In this document: piece after piece, positions 11,687 through 20,771 of the stretch
How the letters are laid out: each line of letters starts with the position of its first letter
How positions within the stretch are numbered: the first letter of the stretch is position 1
NCBI RefSeq assembly: GCF_005862305.2
Contig: NZ_CP054021.1
Coordinates: 434,001 to 498,000, forward strand
DNA length: 64,000 nt
Origin: Rhizobium indicum
GTDB taxonomy: Bacteria; Pseudomonadota; Alphaproteobacteria; Rhizobiales; Rhizobiaceae
Direction of reading: 5' to 3'
Position numbers and translations under genes: made by a program
Notes under the pieces: generated by a model
What the model saw: the letters and a program-made list of their open reading frames with translations, nothing else
Database searches by the model: none
Told to the model about the DNA's origin: nothing

Positions 11687-11929
11687 TTAGGACGCTGCTT
11701 CTTCGCTCTCGAACATCTGCATGGGCTGGCCCGGCATGATCGTCGAGATCGCATGCTTATACACGAGCTGCGAATGGCCGTCACGGCGAAGAAGAACACA
11801 GAAATTGTCAAAAGACGTAACAACGCCCGTGAGTTTCACGCCGTTGATCAGAAAGATTGTCAGGGAAATCTTTTGCTTGCGAACAGTATTGAGAAATAAG
11901 TCCTGAAGATTCTGAGAACGTTCCGCCAT
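11687..11929 (-). CDS. hfq: RNA chaperone Hfq
   Basis: An 80-residue Hfq, of standard alphaproteobacterial length. It starts [18 protein letters not shown]; the start at 11929 is chosen because the frame upstream to 11980 is not Hfq-like. The Sm1 segment ([20 protein letters not shown]) and the Sm2 YKHAIST motif are present. It pairs small RNAs with mRNAs and, in rhizobia, affects nitrogen regulation. It sits between the aminotransferase/ntrX group and hflX. Confidence 0.95.
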
Positions 11930-12041
11930 CGCGCCGCTTCTTTCTTTATTGCCGACCTGATCTGGCCGGTAGAATATCAATCAACCTCACCATGCAAAGA
12001 CCGGTGGCATCCTCATTCCACCTGTCCAGCAAATCTTGGTA

Positions 12042-12905
12042 TCAAATCGCAATCTTTTCCGCAACGTCGAAAAAGGCCTCGCGGACTTTCTGCGAAACGC
12101 TGCCCGGATGGCCGTTGGCAATGGCCTGGCCATCGACGGAAACGACCGGAAAACAAATGCTTGTGGCTGCAGTGAGGAAGACCTCGCGGGCTGCGAGCAT
12201 CTCCGAAACGGAGAAGTTCCGCTCGGCGATCGTCAACCCCAGCTTGGCTCCGACATCGATCAGAGTGGTGCGGGTAATGCCGCGCAGAATGCCGTGTTCG
12301 GCCGGGCGTGTGACCAGCGTTCCGTCCGGATCGACGATCCAGACATTGGTCGCCGCCCCTTCCTTCACCATGCCGTCGCCGTCGACATAGATCGCTTCCT
12401 GGGCGCCGGCCTCCTTGGCCTGCTGGCGGGCCATGGCATTCGGCAGCAGGCCGATGGACTTGATATCGACGCGGTCCCAGCGATTGTCGACAAGGGTGAT
12501 AGCCTTGATGCCGTTGGCGTTCTTGGCGGCGATGATCTTGGCATCGGTGCTCTTGGCGGTGATGACAAGCGAGGGCGGCGTTCCCTCGGCCGGGAAGACA
12601 TGATCGCGGCGGGCCACACCGCGCGTCACCTGCATGTAGAAAAGCCCGTTGCGGACGTGGTTGCGGCGCAGCGTCTCGCGAATGACCTGCGTCAGCGCCG
12701 CCCGGCCCATCGGCCAGGCGATGCGCAACTCACCAAGCGATCGGTCGAGACGGTTCAGATGGCGCGTGAGGTCGACGATATAGCCGTGGCGCACTTCGCA
12801 GACCTCGTAGACGCCATCGGCGAACTGGTAGCCGCGATCCTCGATATGCACGCTGGCATCGGAATGCTTGACGTAGCGGCCATTCACATAGGCAATTCTC
12901 GGCAT
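12042..12905 (-). CDS. dat: D-amino-acid aminotransferase (class IV)
   Basis: A 287-residue PLP enzyme of the class IV aminotransferase fold. The start at 12905 (MPRIAYVNGRYVKHSD) matches the family; a longer open frame upstream runs into ntrX. Visible markers are EDRGYQFADGVYEV, the lysine region (SIGLLPNAMARQQAKEAGA), EGAATNVWIV and the LRGITRTTL tail motif. It is likely to interconvert D-alanine and D-glutamate with 2-oxo acids. It follows ntrX with a 65-bp gap, the conserved rhizobial order ntrX-dat-hfq-hflX. Confidence 0.85.
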   Translation of the reverse strand: MPRIAYVNGRYVKHSDASVHIEDRGYQFADGVYEVCEVRHGYIVDLTRHLNRLDRSLGELRIAWPMGRAALTQVIRETLRRNHVRNGLFYMQVTRGVARRDHVFPAEGTPPSLVITAKSTDAKIIAAKNANGIKAITLVDNRWDRVDIKSIGLLPNAMARQQAKEAGAQEAIYVDGDGMVKEGAATNVWIVDPDGTLVTRPAEHGILRGITRTTLIDVGAKLGLTIAERNFSVSEMLAAREVFLTAATSICFPVVSVDGQAIANGHPGSVSQKVREAFFDVAEKIAI

Positions 12906-12970
12906 GGGAAACCTGGTCTTCCGGGAAGCAATAGGGGACGCGGCGCGGCGTCGGGCCGCGCCGGATGCAC

Positions 12971-14335
12971 TTAGACGCCGAGCGACTTCAGCTTGCGGTG
13001 CAGCGCCGAACGCTCCATGCCGACGAATTCCGCGGTGCGCGAGATATTGCCGCCGAAGCGGTTGATCTGGGCGATCAGATAGTCCTTCTCGAACATCTCG
13101 CGGGCTTCGCGCAGCGGCAACGTCATGATGTGATAGTCGTTCTTGGCGGACACCTTCGGCAGCATGTCGCCGAGATCGGTCGGCAGCATGTCGGCGGTGA
13201 TCGGCGCATCCGGGCCGTCGGTGCGGGCAAGGATCATCAGCCGCTCGATATTGTTGCGCAGCTGACGGATGTTGCCGGGCCAATCATGCGCCTGCAGCAC
13301 GGCCATGGCGTCGTCGCCGATGCGGCGCGGACGGATGCCGGCCTGCTCGGAAATCTGGCGCATCAGCTGGTCGACAAGGAAGGGAATGTCCTCGCGCCGT
13401 TCGGCAAGTGCGGGCACACGCACCGGCACGACGGCAAGGCGATGGTAGAGATCCTCGCGGAACCAGCCCTCGGCGATGCGGCTCTCGAGATTATAGGCCG
13501 TCGAGGAGATGATGCGAACATCGACCTTGACACGCTTGGAACCGCCGACGCGCTCGAACTGCTGGTCGACCAGGACGCGGAGGATCTTGTTCTGCGTCTC
13601 GCGCGGCATTTCGCCGACTTCGTCGAGATAGAGGATGCCGCGATGGGCTTCCTCGAGCGCGCCGATCTTGCGCGCCTGGCCGGGCGTGCCCTCGGTGCCG
13701 AACAGCGCCACTTCCATGCGTTCGGGCGTGATGTTGGCGGCGTTGATCGCAACGAAGGGGCCGTTGGCGCGAGCCGACTTCTTGTGGATCATCCGCGCCA
13801 CCAGCTCCTTGCCGGAGCCCGACGCGCCGAGGATCATGATGCGGCTGTTGGTCGGTGCAACCTTCTCGATCGTCTGGCGCAGCTGCGAAACGGCAACCGA
13901 TGTGCCGATCAGCTCCAGCGCGTCCCCGGTGCGGCGCTTCAGATCTGAGACCTCGCGCTTCAGCTTGGAATTCTCCAGCGCGCGTTCGGCGATCAGGATC
14001 AGCCGGTCGGCCTTGAAGGGCTTTTCGATGAAATCGAAGGCGCCGCGCTTGATCGCCGAGACGGCGGTCTCGATGTTGCCATGGCCTGATATCATCACGA
14101 CGGGCAATTCCGGATGGCGGGTCCTGATCTCGTCGAGCAGTGACAGACCATCGAGCTTGCTGCCCTGCATCCAGATATCGAGGAAGATCAGCCGCGGCAC
14201 GCGATCGGAAATCGCCGCCAGTGCGCTGTCGCTGTCGTGGGCCGTGCGCGTCTCGTGCCCTTCATCCGAGAGAATGCCGGAAACGATCTCGCGAATATCG
14301 TGCTCATCGTCGACGACGAGAATATCAGAGGCCAT
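12971..14335 (-). CDS. ntrX: Response regulator NtrX
   Basis: A 454-residue regulator with a receiver domain (ILVVDDEHD; phosphoacceptor aspartate in FLDIWMQG), an AAA+ domain (Walker A GASGSGKELVARM; Walker B ILYLDEVGEMP) and a C-terminal Fis-type helix-turn-helix (SRTAEFVGMERSALHRKL). The stretch that holds GAFTGA in sigma54 activators reads FGTEGTPGQARKIG here, so the motif is missing. The start at 14335 (MASDILVVDD) overlaps the end of ntrY by 11 bp. With NtrY it responds to nitrogen or redox state and envelope conditions in alphaproteobacteria. Confidence 0.93.
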   Translation of the reverse strand: MASDILVVDDEHDIREIVSGILSDEGHETRTAHDSDSALAAISDRVPRLIFLDIWMQGSKLDGLSLLDEIRTRHPELPVVMISGHGNIETAVSAIKRGAFDFIEKPFKADRLILIAERALENSKLKREVSDLKRRTGDALELIGTSVAVSQLRQTIEKVAPTNSRIMILGASGSGKELVARMIHKKSARANGPFVAINAANITPERMEVALFGTEGTPGQARKIGALEEAHRGILYLDEVGEMPRETQNKILRVLVDQQFERVGGSKRVKVDVRIISSTAYNLESRIAEGWFREDLYHRLAVVPVRVPALAERREDIPFLVDQLMRQISEQAGIRPRRIGDDAMAVLQAHDWPGNIRQLRNNIERLMILARTDGPDAPITADMLPTDLGDMLPKVSAKNDYHIMTLPLREAREMFEKDYLIAQINRFGGNISRTAEFVGMERSALHRKLKSLGV

Positions 14336-16595
14336 AAACGCTTTCCTTGTCATTGGCTGCGGGGGCAGAAGACGTCGGATCCAGGCGTGGCAGATGCACG
14401 CGGATCATGGCTCCTCTTCCCCGGTCAAAATCGGCGGGCGCATCATGCAGCTCGAGCTGCCCGCCATGTTCCTCGATGATCTTCTTGACGATGGCGAGGC
14501 CGAGGCCGGTGCCCTTCTCGCGCATCGTCATATAGGGTTCCAGAATGCTGTGGCGGTTCTCCACCGGCAGGCCGCGGCCATTGTCGATCACGTCGACGGT
14601 GAAGCGGTCGCGGCCGGTATCGAGTGCGGCGCGGACGAGAATCTTGCGTTCGTCCCGCTCGTCGCTCGGAACGGCCTCGATCGATTCGACGGCATTCTTG
14701 ATGAGATTTCCGAAGGCCTGGCCGAGCATGCGGCTGTCGAACAGGCCCTCCAGCGGCTGGTCGCCGAAATCCTGCTCGAAGGTGACGTGATGGTTGCCCA
14801 TCTCACGCAGGAAGATCGCGTCGCGCAGGATATTGCGCAGGTCGCTCGGCTCCTTGGTCGGCTTCGGCATGCGGGCAAAGGCGGAGAATTCGTCGACCAT
14901 GCGGCCGATATCGCCGACTTGGCGGATGATGGTATCCGTGCACTGGTCGAAGACGGTCCGGTCACCCGGGTCGATCTGCTTGCCGTAGCGGCGCTGGATG
15001 CGCTCGGCGGAAAGCTGGATCGGCGTCAGCGGGTTCTTGATCTCATGGGCGATGCGCCTTGCCACGTCGCCCCAGGCGGTCGAGCGCTGGGCGATGACGA
15101 GATCGGTGATGTCGTCGAGCGTGATCACGTAGGATTCGCTCATGTCGCGCACTTCCTCGCGGGTAACCTGCACGCTCAGCGTCCTCACCGTACCGCCGCG
15201 CACGAGGGCGATCTGCTTGCGGAAATCGCCGCGATAACGCACCGCCGCCTCGGTCAGCACGTGATCGACCTCTGGCGCGATGTCGACCAGCTGCTTTCCG
15301 AGCATCTCGTCGGCCGACAGCGACATCAGCGTTTCGGCCGAACTATTGACGATGGCGATGCGGCGGTCCTGCTCGACGCCGATGACGGCGGCGGTGACGC
15401 CCGACAGCACCGCCTCGATGAAGCGACGGCGGTCATCGACCTCGTCCTTGGCCTCGAGGATCTCGTCGCGCTGGGTGCGGATTTCCGAGATCATCTTGTT
15501 GAAGGTGCGCGAGAGATTGGCGACGTCGCCATCGACGGCATGCACCGGCACGACGATATCCATATTGCCCGATGCAACGCTGTCGGCGGCGGTGATCAGC
15601 AGGCGGATCGGCCGGACGATGCGGTCGGCGACGGCGATTGCGGTCCAGATCGCCGCCAGGAGCACGATCAGCGCGAAGCCGATATAGAGCACGGCAAAGG
15701 CGACCTGCAGCGAGAAGCGGTTGGCCTCCATCGAGCGGTATTCGGTGGCGTTCTCCTCCATCATCCGCATGGCGCCCATGACCTTGGGATCAACGGCGCG
15801 CACCGTATAGAGGAAGGTGCCCTGGATGGCGTCGAGCTTGATGATGGCGCCGACGAGATTGGTAACGCCGGGCGGGATCAGCGTCGGCTGGCCGGCGGCG
15901 GCCTTTTCCAATGCGTCCTGCGGAATGGCCGGCAGCGGCTTTTCGGTGGCGATATCGGCCTGGACGATCACCGAGCCGTCGCGCTCCACGAGGAAGGCGC
16001 CGAGCAGGCCGCGCCCCCTCGCCTGGCGGGTCATCAGGTCGGCAAAACCCGTCCTGTCGAGGCTGTAGAGCGCGCGGTTGCGCTCCAGGTCGTTGGCCAT
16101 GGAGACCGTCTGCCCCTGCAGGTAGCTGGCATTCTCCATCATATAAGCCTGGCCGATATTGCGCGACGAGCTGACGATCGACTGGGTGCGCAGGGCAAAC
16201 CAGCGGTCAAGACCGGCATTCAGCGTGATGCTGGCAAAGATGGCGACGAGGATCGCCGGCGTGATCGCCACGATCGAAAAGAGCACGACGATGCGGATAT
16301 GCAGGCGGGCTGCCGCACGGCCGCGGGTGCGCGCCTTGAGCAGCCTTGCCACCTCGCGGCCGATCAAGGCGAGCAGCGTCAGGACAAAGAAGGAATTGAC
16401 GATCACCGAGGTGATGACGACATGCGAGGTCGGGGCGATCGGCGTCAGACCGAGCAGCACGAACAACGTCGCCGTGGCGCAGAGAAGCGCGCCGCCGGCG
16501 AGCACGAGGCCGGGCACGGCAAAAAGGGCGCGGCGGTCGGTCACCGTCGTCACCGTCTCGCCCGCCGCCGCCGGCGATACCCCATCCTGCGTCAT
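14325..16595 (-). CDS. ntrY: Sensor histidine kinase NtrY
   Basis: A 756-residue membrane histidine kinase. The N-terminal part has several transmembrane segments around a periplasmic region, followed by a HAMP domain, a PAS domain (SGVTAAVIGVEQDRRI), a HisKA box ([16 protein letters not shown], phosphorylated histidine) and an ATPase domain (NLIKNAVESI, DNGRGLP, GTGLGLAIVKKI). The ATG at 16595 is preceded by AGAGAGG; the longer open frame upstream lacks membrane-protein character. It phosphorylates NtrX. In relatives ntrC lies immediately upstream; here an island, the sRNA candidate and an aldo-keto reductase intervene. Confidence 0.93.
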   Translation of the reverse strand: MTQDGVSPAAAGETVTTVTDRRALFAVPGLVLAGGALLCATATLFVLLGLTPIAPTSHVVITSVIVNSFFVLTLLALIGREVARLLKARTRGRAAARLHIRIVVLFSIVAITPAILVAIFASITLNAGLDRWFALRTQSIVSSSRNIGQAYMMENASYLQGQTVSMANDLERNRALYSLDRTGFADLMTRQARGRGLLGAFLVERDGSVIVQADIATEKPLPAIPQDALEKAAAGQPTLIPPGVTNLVGAIIKLDAIQGTFLYTVRAVDPKVMGAMRMMEENATEYRSMEANRFSLQVAFAVLYIGFALIVLLAAIWTAIAVADRIVRPIRLLITAADSVASGNMDIVVPVHAVDGDVANLSRTFNKMISEIRTQRDEILEAKDEVDDRRRFIEAVLSGVTAAVIGVEQDRRIAIVNSSAETLMSLSADEMLGKQLVDIAPEVDHVLTEAAVRYRGDFRKQIALVRGGTVRTLSVQVTREEVRDMSESYVITLDDITDLVIAQRSTAWGDVARRIAHEIKNPLTPIQLSAERIQRRYGKQIDPGDRTVFDQCTDTIIRQVGDIGRMVDEFSAFARMPKPTKEPSDLRNILRDAIFLREMGNHHVTFEQDFGDQPLEGLFDSRMLGQAFGNLIKNAVESIEAVPSDERDERKILVRAALDTGRDRFTVDVIDNGRGLPVENRHSILEPYMTMREKGTGLGLAIVKKIIEEHGGQLELHDAPADFDRGRGAMIRVHLPRLDPTSSAPAANDKESVYGL

Positions 16596-16831
16596 TCGGC
16601 CTCTCTTCAGGCGGCACCCGCCGCCCTCGCCATCCGATCGAAAACCAAGCAACGCCGGCTTAAAAAAGCCAGCGCCGTAACGACTCGATCGGGAGCGAAT
16701 GTCCAAAACCCTTGCGTGACCTTTAAGCAACGCATTGTGGCGAAAATGCAACGCGTGTCGTCACATTGTCAAGCCGTGCTTCCCTCGGCGAGCCTTAATC
16801 TGACCCGTCGAGGGAAGTTGTTTCACCTGAA

Positions 16832-16909
16832 GCGCGTCGCAATCTTTCAGATCGCTCCTCGCGCTTAGGTCTTTGTTTTTACGCATGTCGTTATCGCGCG
16901 ACATGCTTT
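16832..16909. repeat. Rhizobial intergenic repeat
   Basis: The sequence GCGTCGCAATCTTTCAGATCGCTCC, followed by GCATGTCGTTATCGCGCGACATGC, is of a type dispersed between genes in rhizobia. The second part is a hairpin with 8-bp arms (GCATGTCG / CGACATGC). It ends at the stop codon of the aldo-keto reductase and occupies the right side of the 312-bp gap upstream of ntrY. The remaining 236 bp (16596-16831) should hold the ntrY promoter, but I see no clear boxes. Confidence 0.6.
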
Positions 16910-17900
16910 AGAAGCGACGTGGTCCTTCCGGTTTATTTCCGACGATCGTGTCGATCCGGTCCAGCACGTCAGACGTCATCTTCTCTCGGTGTGAGAGGGC
17001 TGCGAGATTGTCCTGCAGTTGGCTGGCGCGCGAGGCTCCAAGAATGACGGTCGAGACGTTGCGGTTGGCGAGGCACCACAAAAGGGCGAGATGCGTGATC
17101 GATATCCCGATCTCGTCCGCCAGCTTTGCAAGCTCGCCGACTTGTTTGAGCTGGGCGCGGCCGGCATCGCTGGACCATTTTTCCTTCAGCCATTCATAGC
17201 CCGGCAGGTTCATACGGCTGTCGGCCGGCACGCCGTCATTGTATTTGCCGGTCAGGACGCCCGAGGCGAGCGGTGACCAGATCGTGGTGCCAAGGCCGAT
17301 CAGGTCATACAGCGGCAGATAGTCAGACTCGACCTTCTGGCGTTCGAAGATGTTGTACTGCGGCTGCTCCATGGTCGGCGGCGTGATGCGCAGGTCGCGG
17401 GCAACGGCGTAGGCTTCCGTCAACTGCTGCGCCGACCATTCCGACGTGCCCCAATAGAGCACCTTGCCCTGGGCGACGAGATCGTGCATCGCCCGGACCG
17501 TTTCCTCGATCGGCGTGTCGATATCCGGGCGGTGGCAGAAGTAAAGGTCGAGGTAGTCGACCTGAAGCCGCTTGAGTGCTGCGTGGCAGGCGTCGGTCAC
17601 ATGCTTGCGCGACAGGCCGCGCTGCGTCGGCTTCTGGCCTCCCCAGAAGACCTTGCTGGAGACGACGAAGCTGTCACGACTCCAGCCGAGCCTGCTGAGC
17701 GCCTCGCCCATCACGATCTCGGATTTGCCGCTTTCATATCCTTCGGCATTGTCGAAGAAGTTCACCCCGTTGTCATAGGCAAGCTTCATGAGGTCGACGG
17801 CGTCGCCTCCATTGACCTGCTTGCCGAACGTCACCCATGAGCCGAAGGAGAACTCGCTCACTTTCAGGCCCGACTTTCCCAAACGTCGATATTCCATCAT
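16908..17900 (-). CDS. Aldo/keto reductase (Kv-beta/YghZ-like)
   Basis: A 330-residue NADPH-dependent aldo/keto reductase with a TIM-barrel sequence. It starts MMEYRRLGKSGLKVS, with the catalytic aspartate-tyrosine pair in NFFDNAEGYESGKSE, the lysine in VVSSKVFWG and the histidine in YFCHRPDID. The KTQRGLSRKH-like region and C-terminal VSTVILGASRASQL match the Kv-channel beta subunit/YghZ subgroup. The start could be 17900 or 17897. It stands alone between ntrY and the island, on the same strand as ntrY, so whether it is native or acquired cannot be decided here. Confidence 0.88.
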   Translation of the reverse strand: MMEYRRLGKSGLKVSEFSFGSWVTFGKQVNGGDAVDLMKLAYDNGVNFFDNAEGYESGKSEIVMGEALSRLGWSRDSFVVSSKVFWGGQKPTQRGLSRKHVTDACHAALKRLQVDYLDLYFCHRPDIDTPIEETVRAMHDLVAQGKVLYWGTSEWSAQQLTEAYAVARDLRITPPTMEQPQYNIFERQKVESDYLPLYDLIGLGTTIWSPLASGVLTGKYNDGVPADSRMNLPGYEWLKEKWSSDAGRAQLKQVGELAKLADEIGISITHLALLWCLANRNVSTVILGASRASQLQDNLAALSHREKMTSDVLDRIDTIVGNKPEGPRRF

Positions 17901-18248
17901 GCAACTCCCGCAAATTATGAATATGTACCGGCCTGTCACCGGGGTCGGCGTCGCCCGATTGATCGACGACCGATTCGCGTAATCTATGGCATGCGCAACG
18001 ATATGCGAGGCTCAGCCCGCCAAGTTCACCGGCATAGAACAAGATGTCGCAGTTCCCGTCAGCCCCCGACCGTAAAGAAAATGGGCGCTCCACGACATCA
18101 GTCGGAGCGCCCGTGGCATGCGATCGACGACGTTTGCGGCGGAGGTCGACGGCAGCAACGGCAGAATGATGAGATTCGGAACGGATAGGCAACATGCGAT
18201 TGGAATCTGCGACATTATCGACCGCTGATTGATCCTGTCGTCCACCGG

Positions 18249-18268
18249 ATATCCACAGCTTATCCACA
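18249..18268. other. Two adjacent DnaA-box-like 9-mers
   Basis: ATATCCACA (18249-18257) and TTATCCACA (18260-18268) lie 2 bp apart in direct orientation. The second is a perfect match to the canonical DnaA box. They lie in the gap of about 600 bp (17901-18501) between the aldo-keto reductase and the left repeat of the island. There is no AT-rich unwinding region or initiator gene beside them, so this is reported only as a site, not an origin. Confidence 0.3.
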
Positions 18269-18411
18269 GGCACGGCGACGACGACCGCAGCAACTTCAAT
18301 GACATTCGCCTAGCGTCAAATCACTCCTCACAAATGCTTATGTGACTGTTGAATGACACCGCATTTTTGTTTGTCTGCTTGGATATAAACCGCGACTTCG
18401 CTCAGATAGGC

Positions 18412-18492
18412 TCACCTCTCCTCCCGACCGTGGCGGCGGACGCCGGGAGGGGTGGGCGGTGGGCAACATGAGGGCCCGCCGCCTTCTTTTTT
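18412..18492 (+). ncRNA. Candidate small RNA
   Basis: The + strand carries two consecutive hairpins with no ORF that looks real. The first pairs CCTCCCG (18420-18426) with CGGGAGG (18444-18450). The second is a strong Rho-independent terminator ending in a T-tract at 18484-18492. A CTCCTCCC stretch just before the first stem is complementary to ribosome-binding sites, as in several alphaproteobacterial trans-acting sRNAs. The 5' end is a guess, placed after weak boxes near 18379 and 18403. No gene on the + strand upstream would need this terminator. Confidence 0.45.
18455..18492 (+). terminator. Intrinsic terminator
   Basis: A 10-bp stem, GGCGGTGGGC (18455-18464) with GCCCGCCGCC (18474-18483), has one G-U pair, a 9-base loop and a TTCTTTTTT tail. 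It is oriented for + strand transcription, whereas ntrC and ntrY both run on the - strand, so it most likely ends a separate small transcript. It lies 9 bp from the left copy of the ntrC-end repeat. Confidence 0.8.
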
Positions 18493-18501
18493 ATCGCGCC
18501 C

Positions 18502-18617
18502 CCCGAACACGCTCAGGCGGTGCGGGAACTCCTGTAGACCGAGACGCCAAGTTCCCTGATCTTCTTGCGCAAGGTGTTGCGGTAGAGACCGAGAAGATCG
18601 GCCGCCTTGATCTGGTT
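18502..18617 (-). repeat. Left copy of 116-bp ntrC 3'-end duplication
   Basis: This is a second copy of the last 116 bp or so of the ntrC locus, in the same orientation as the intact gene at 33429. It differs at two positions (C18510 versus G33426; A18584 versus T33500). Read on the - strand it encodes the Fis-type helix-turn-helix tail from [11 protein letters not shown] to VYRSSRTA and stop, with the recognition-helix asparagine changed to tyrosine (GLYRNTL). Upstream of it there is no further ntrC sequence, so it is a fragment. With the right copy it brackets the accessory region. Confidence 0.9.
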
Positions 18618-18733
18618 CCTAACGGCCGTACGTCATCCGCTCGCGCCTCGACAAAAGCTGGTTCAATGCGGCCGGAGGCAGAAAAGCCCTCCATCCGCAT
18701 TGACGTGCCGCGCCACGCGACGTGCAACTTGGC

Positions 18734-20392
<1,659 letters not shown>

Positions 20393-20771
20393 TTCTCCCT
20401 TTTTTGGTCAGGCGAAGCAAAGCTCAACACTGCAACGGATGCTGAATACGGTCCGACCGAGGTTCTCGAATGCTCTTGAGATAGCCGAGCGAAAGTGCAT
20501 GCCGCGTTGAGAATAACAGGGCCTGTCGGCTTGCCTGGACGCGTACATAAGGCATAACAAATATAAGGAGAGCAAGTATCTTACGGTAACCTACAGGCGA
20601 AACCGCCGATAGGCAGGAACCAATGTCCGGGCGACAGTCGTCCAGAAACACCGATAGCGTGAAGGCGACATCGCCCATATCGGAAATCGGTAGCTTGGCT
20701 TGTCGGGGTCGCCCCCGACGCGGCGAACTCAGTCATGGCGCAGGCCCTGCGAGGCCCGCGCCTGACGCTGA
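20393..20771. other. Intergenic region between the two sulfatases
   Basis: This 379-bp stretch carries the promoter region of the Tat sulfatase and the 3' end region of the larger sulfatase. Besides the motif at 20581-20594, a GC-rich inverted repeat (GGCGCGGGCC with GGCCTGCGCC on the - strand, about 20737-20763) follows the stop of the larger sulfatase gene and may aid transcript termination, but it has no T-tract. No ORF here looks real. Confidence 0.5.
20581..20594 (+). promoter_or_regulatory. Shared island motif, copy 1
   Basis: TTACGGTAACCTAC differs by one base from the copy at 23340. It lies 189 bp upstream of the start of the Tat sulfatase gene, which runs leftward. See the finding on the shared motif. 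Confidence 0.5.

Noticed and set aside
13635..16868. A 1077-codon open frame on the + strand
   Set aside because: It runs antisense to ntrX and ntrY, whose domains are complete, and its translation is of the low-complexity type expected from the complement of high-GC coding DNA.
17773..18305. Two - strand open frames upstream of the aldo-keto reductase
   Set aside because: They overlap each other and the reductase's N-terminus, and lack any family resemblance or ribosome-binding site; the gap is better described as intergenic.
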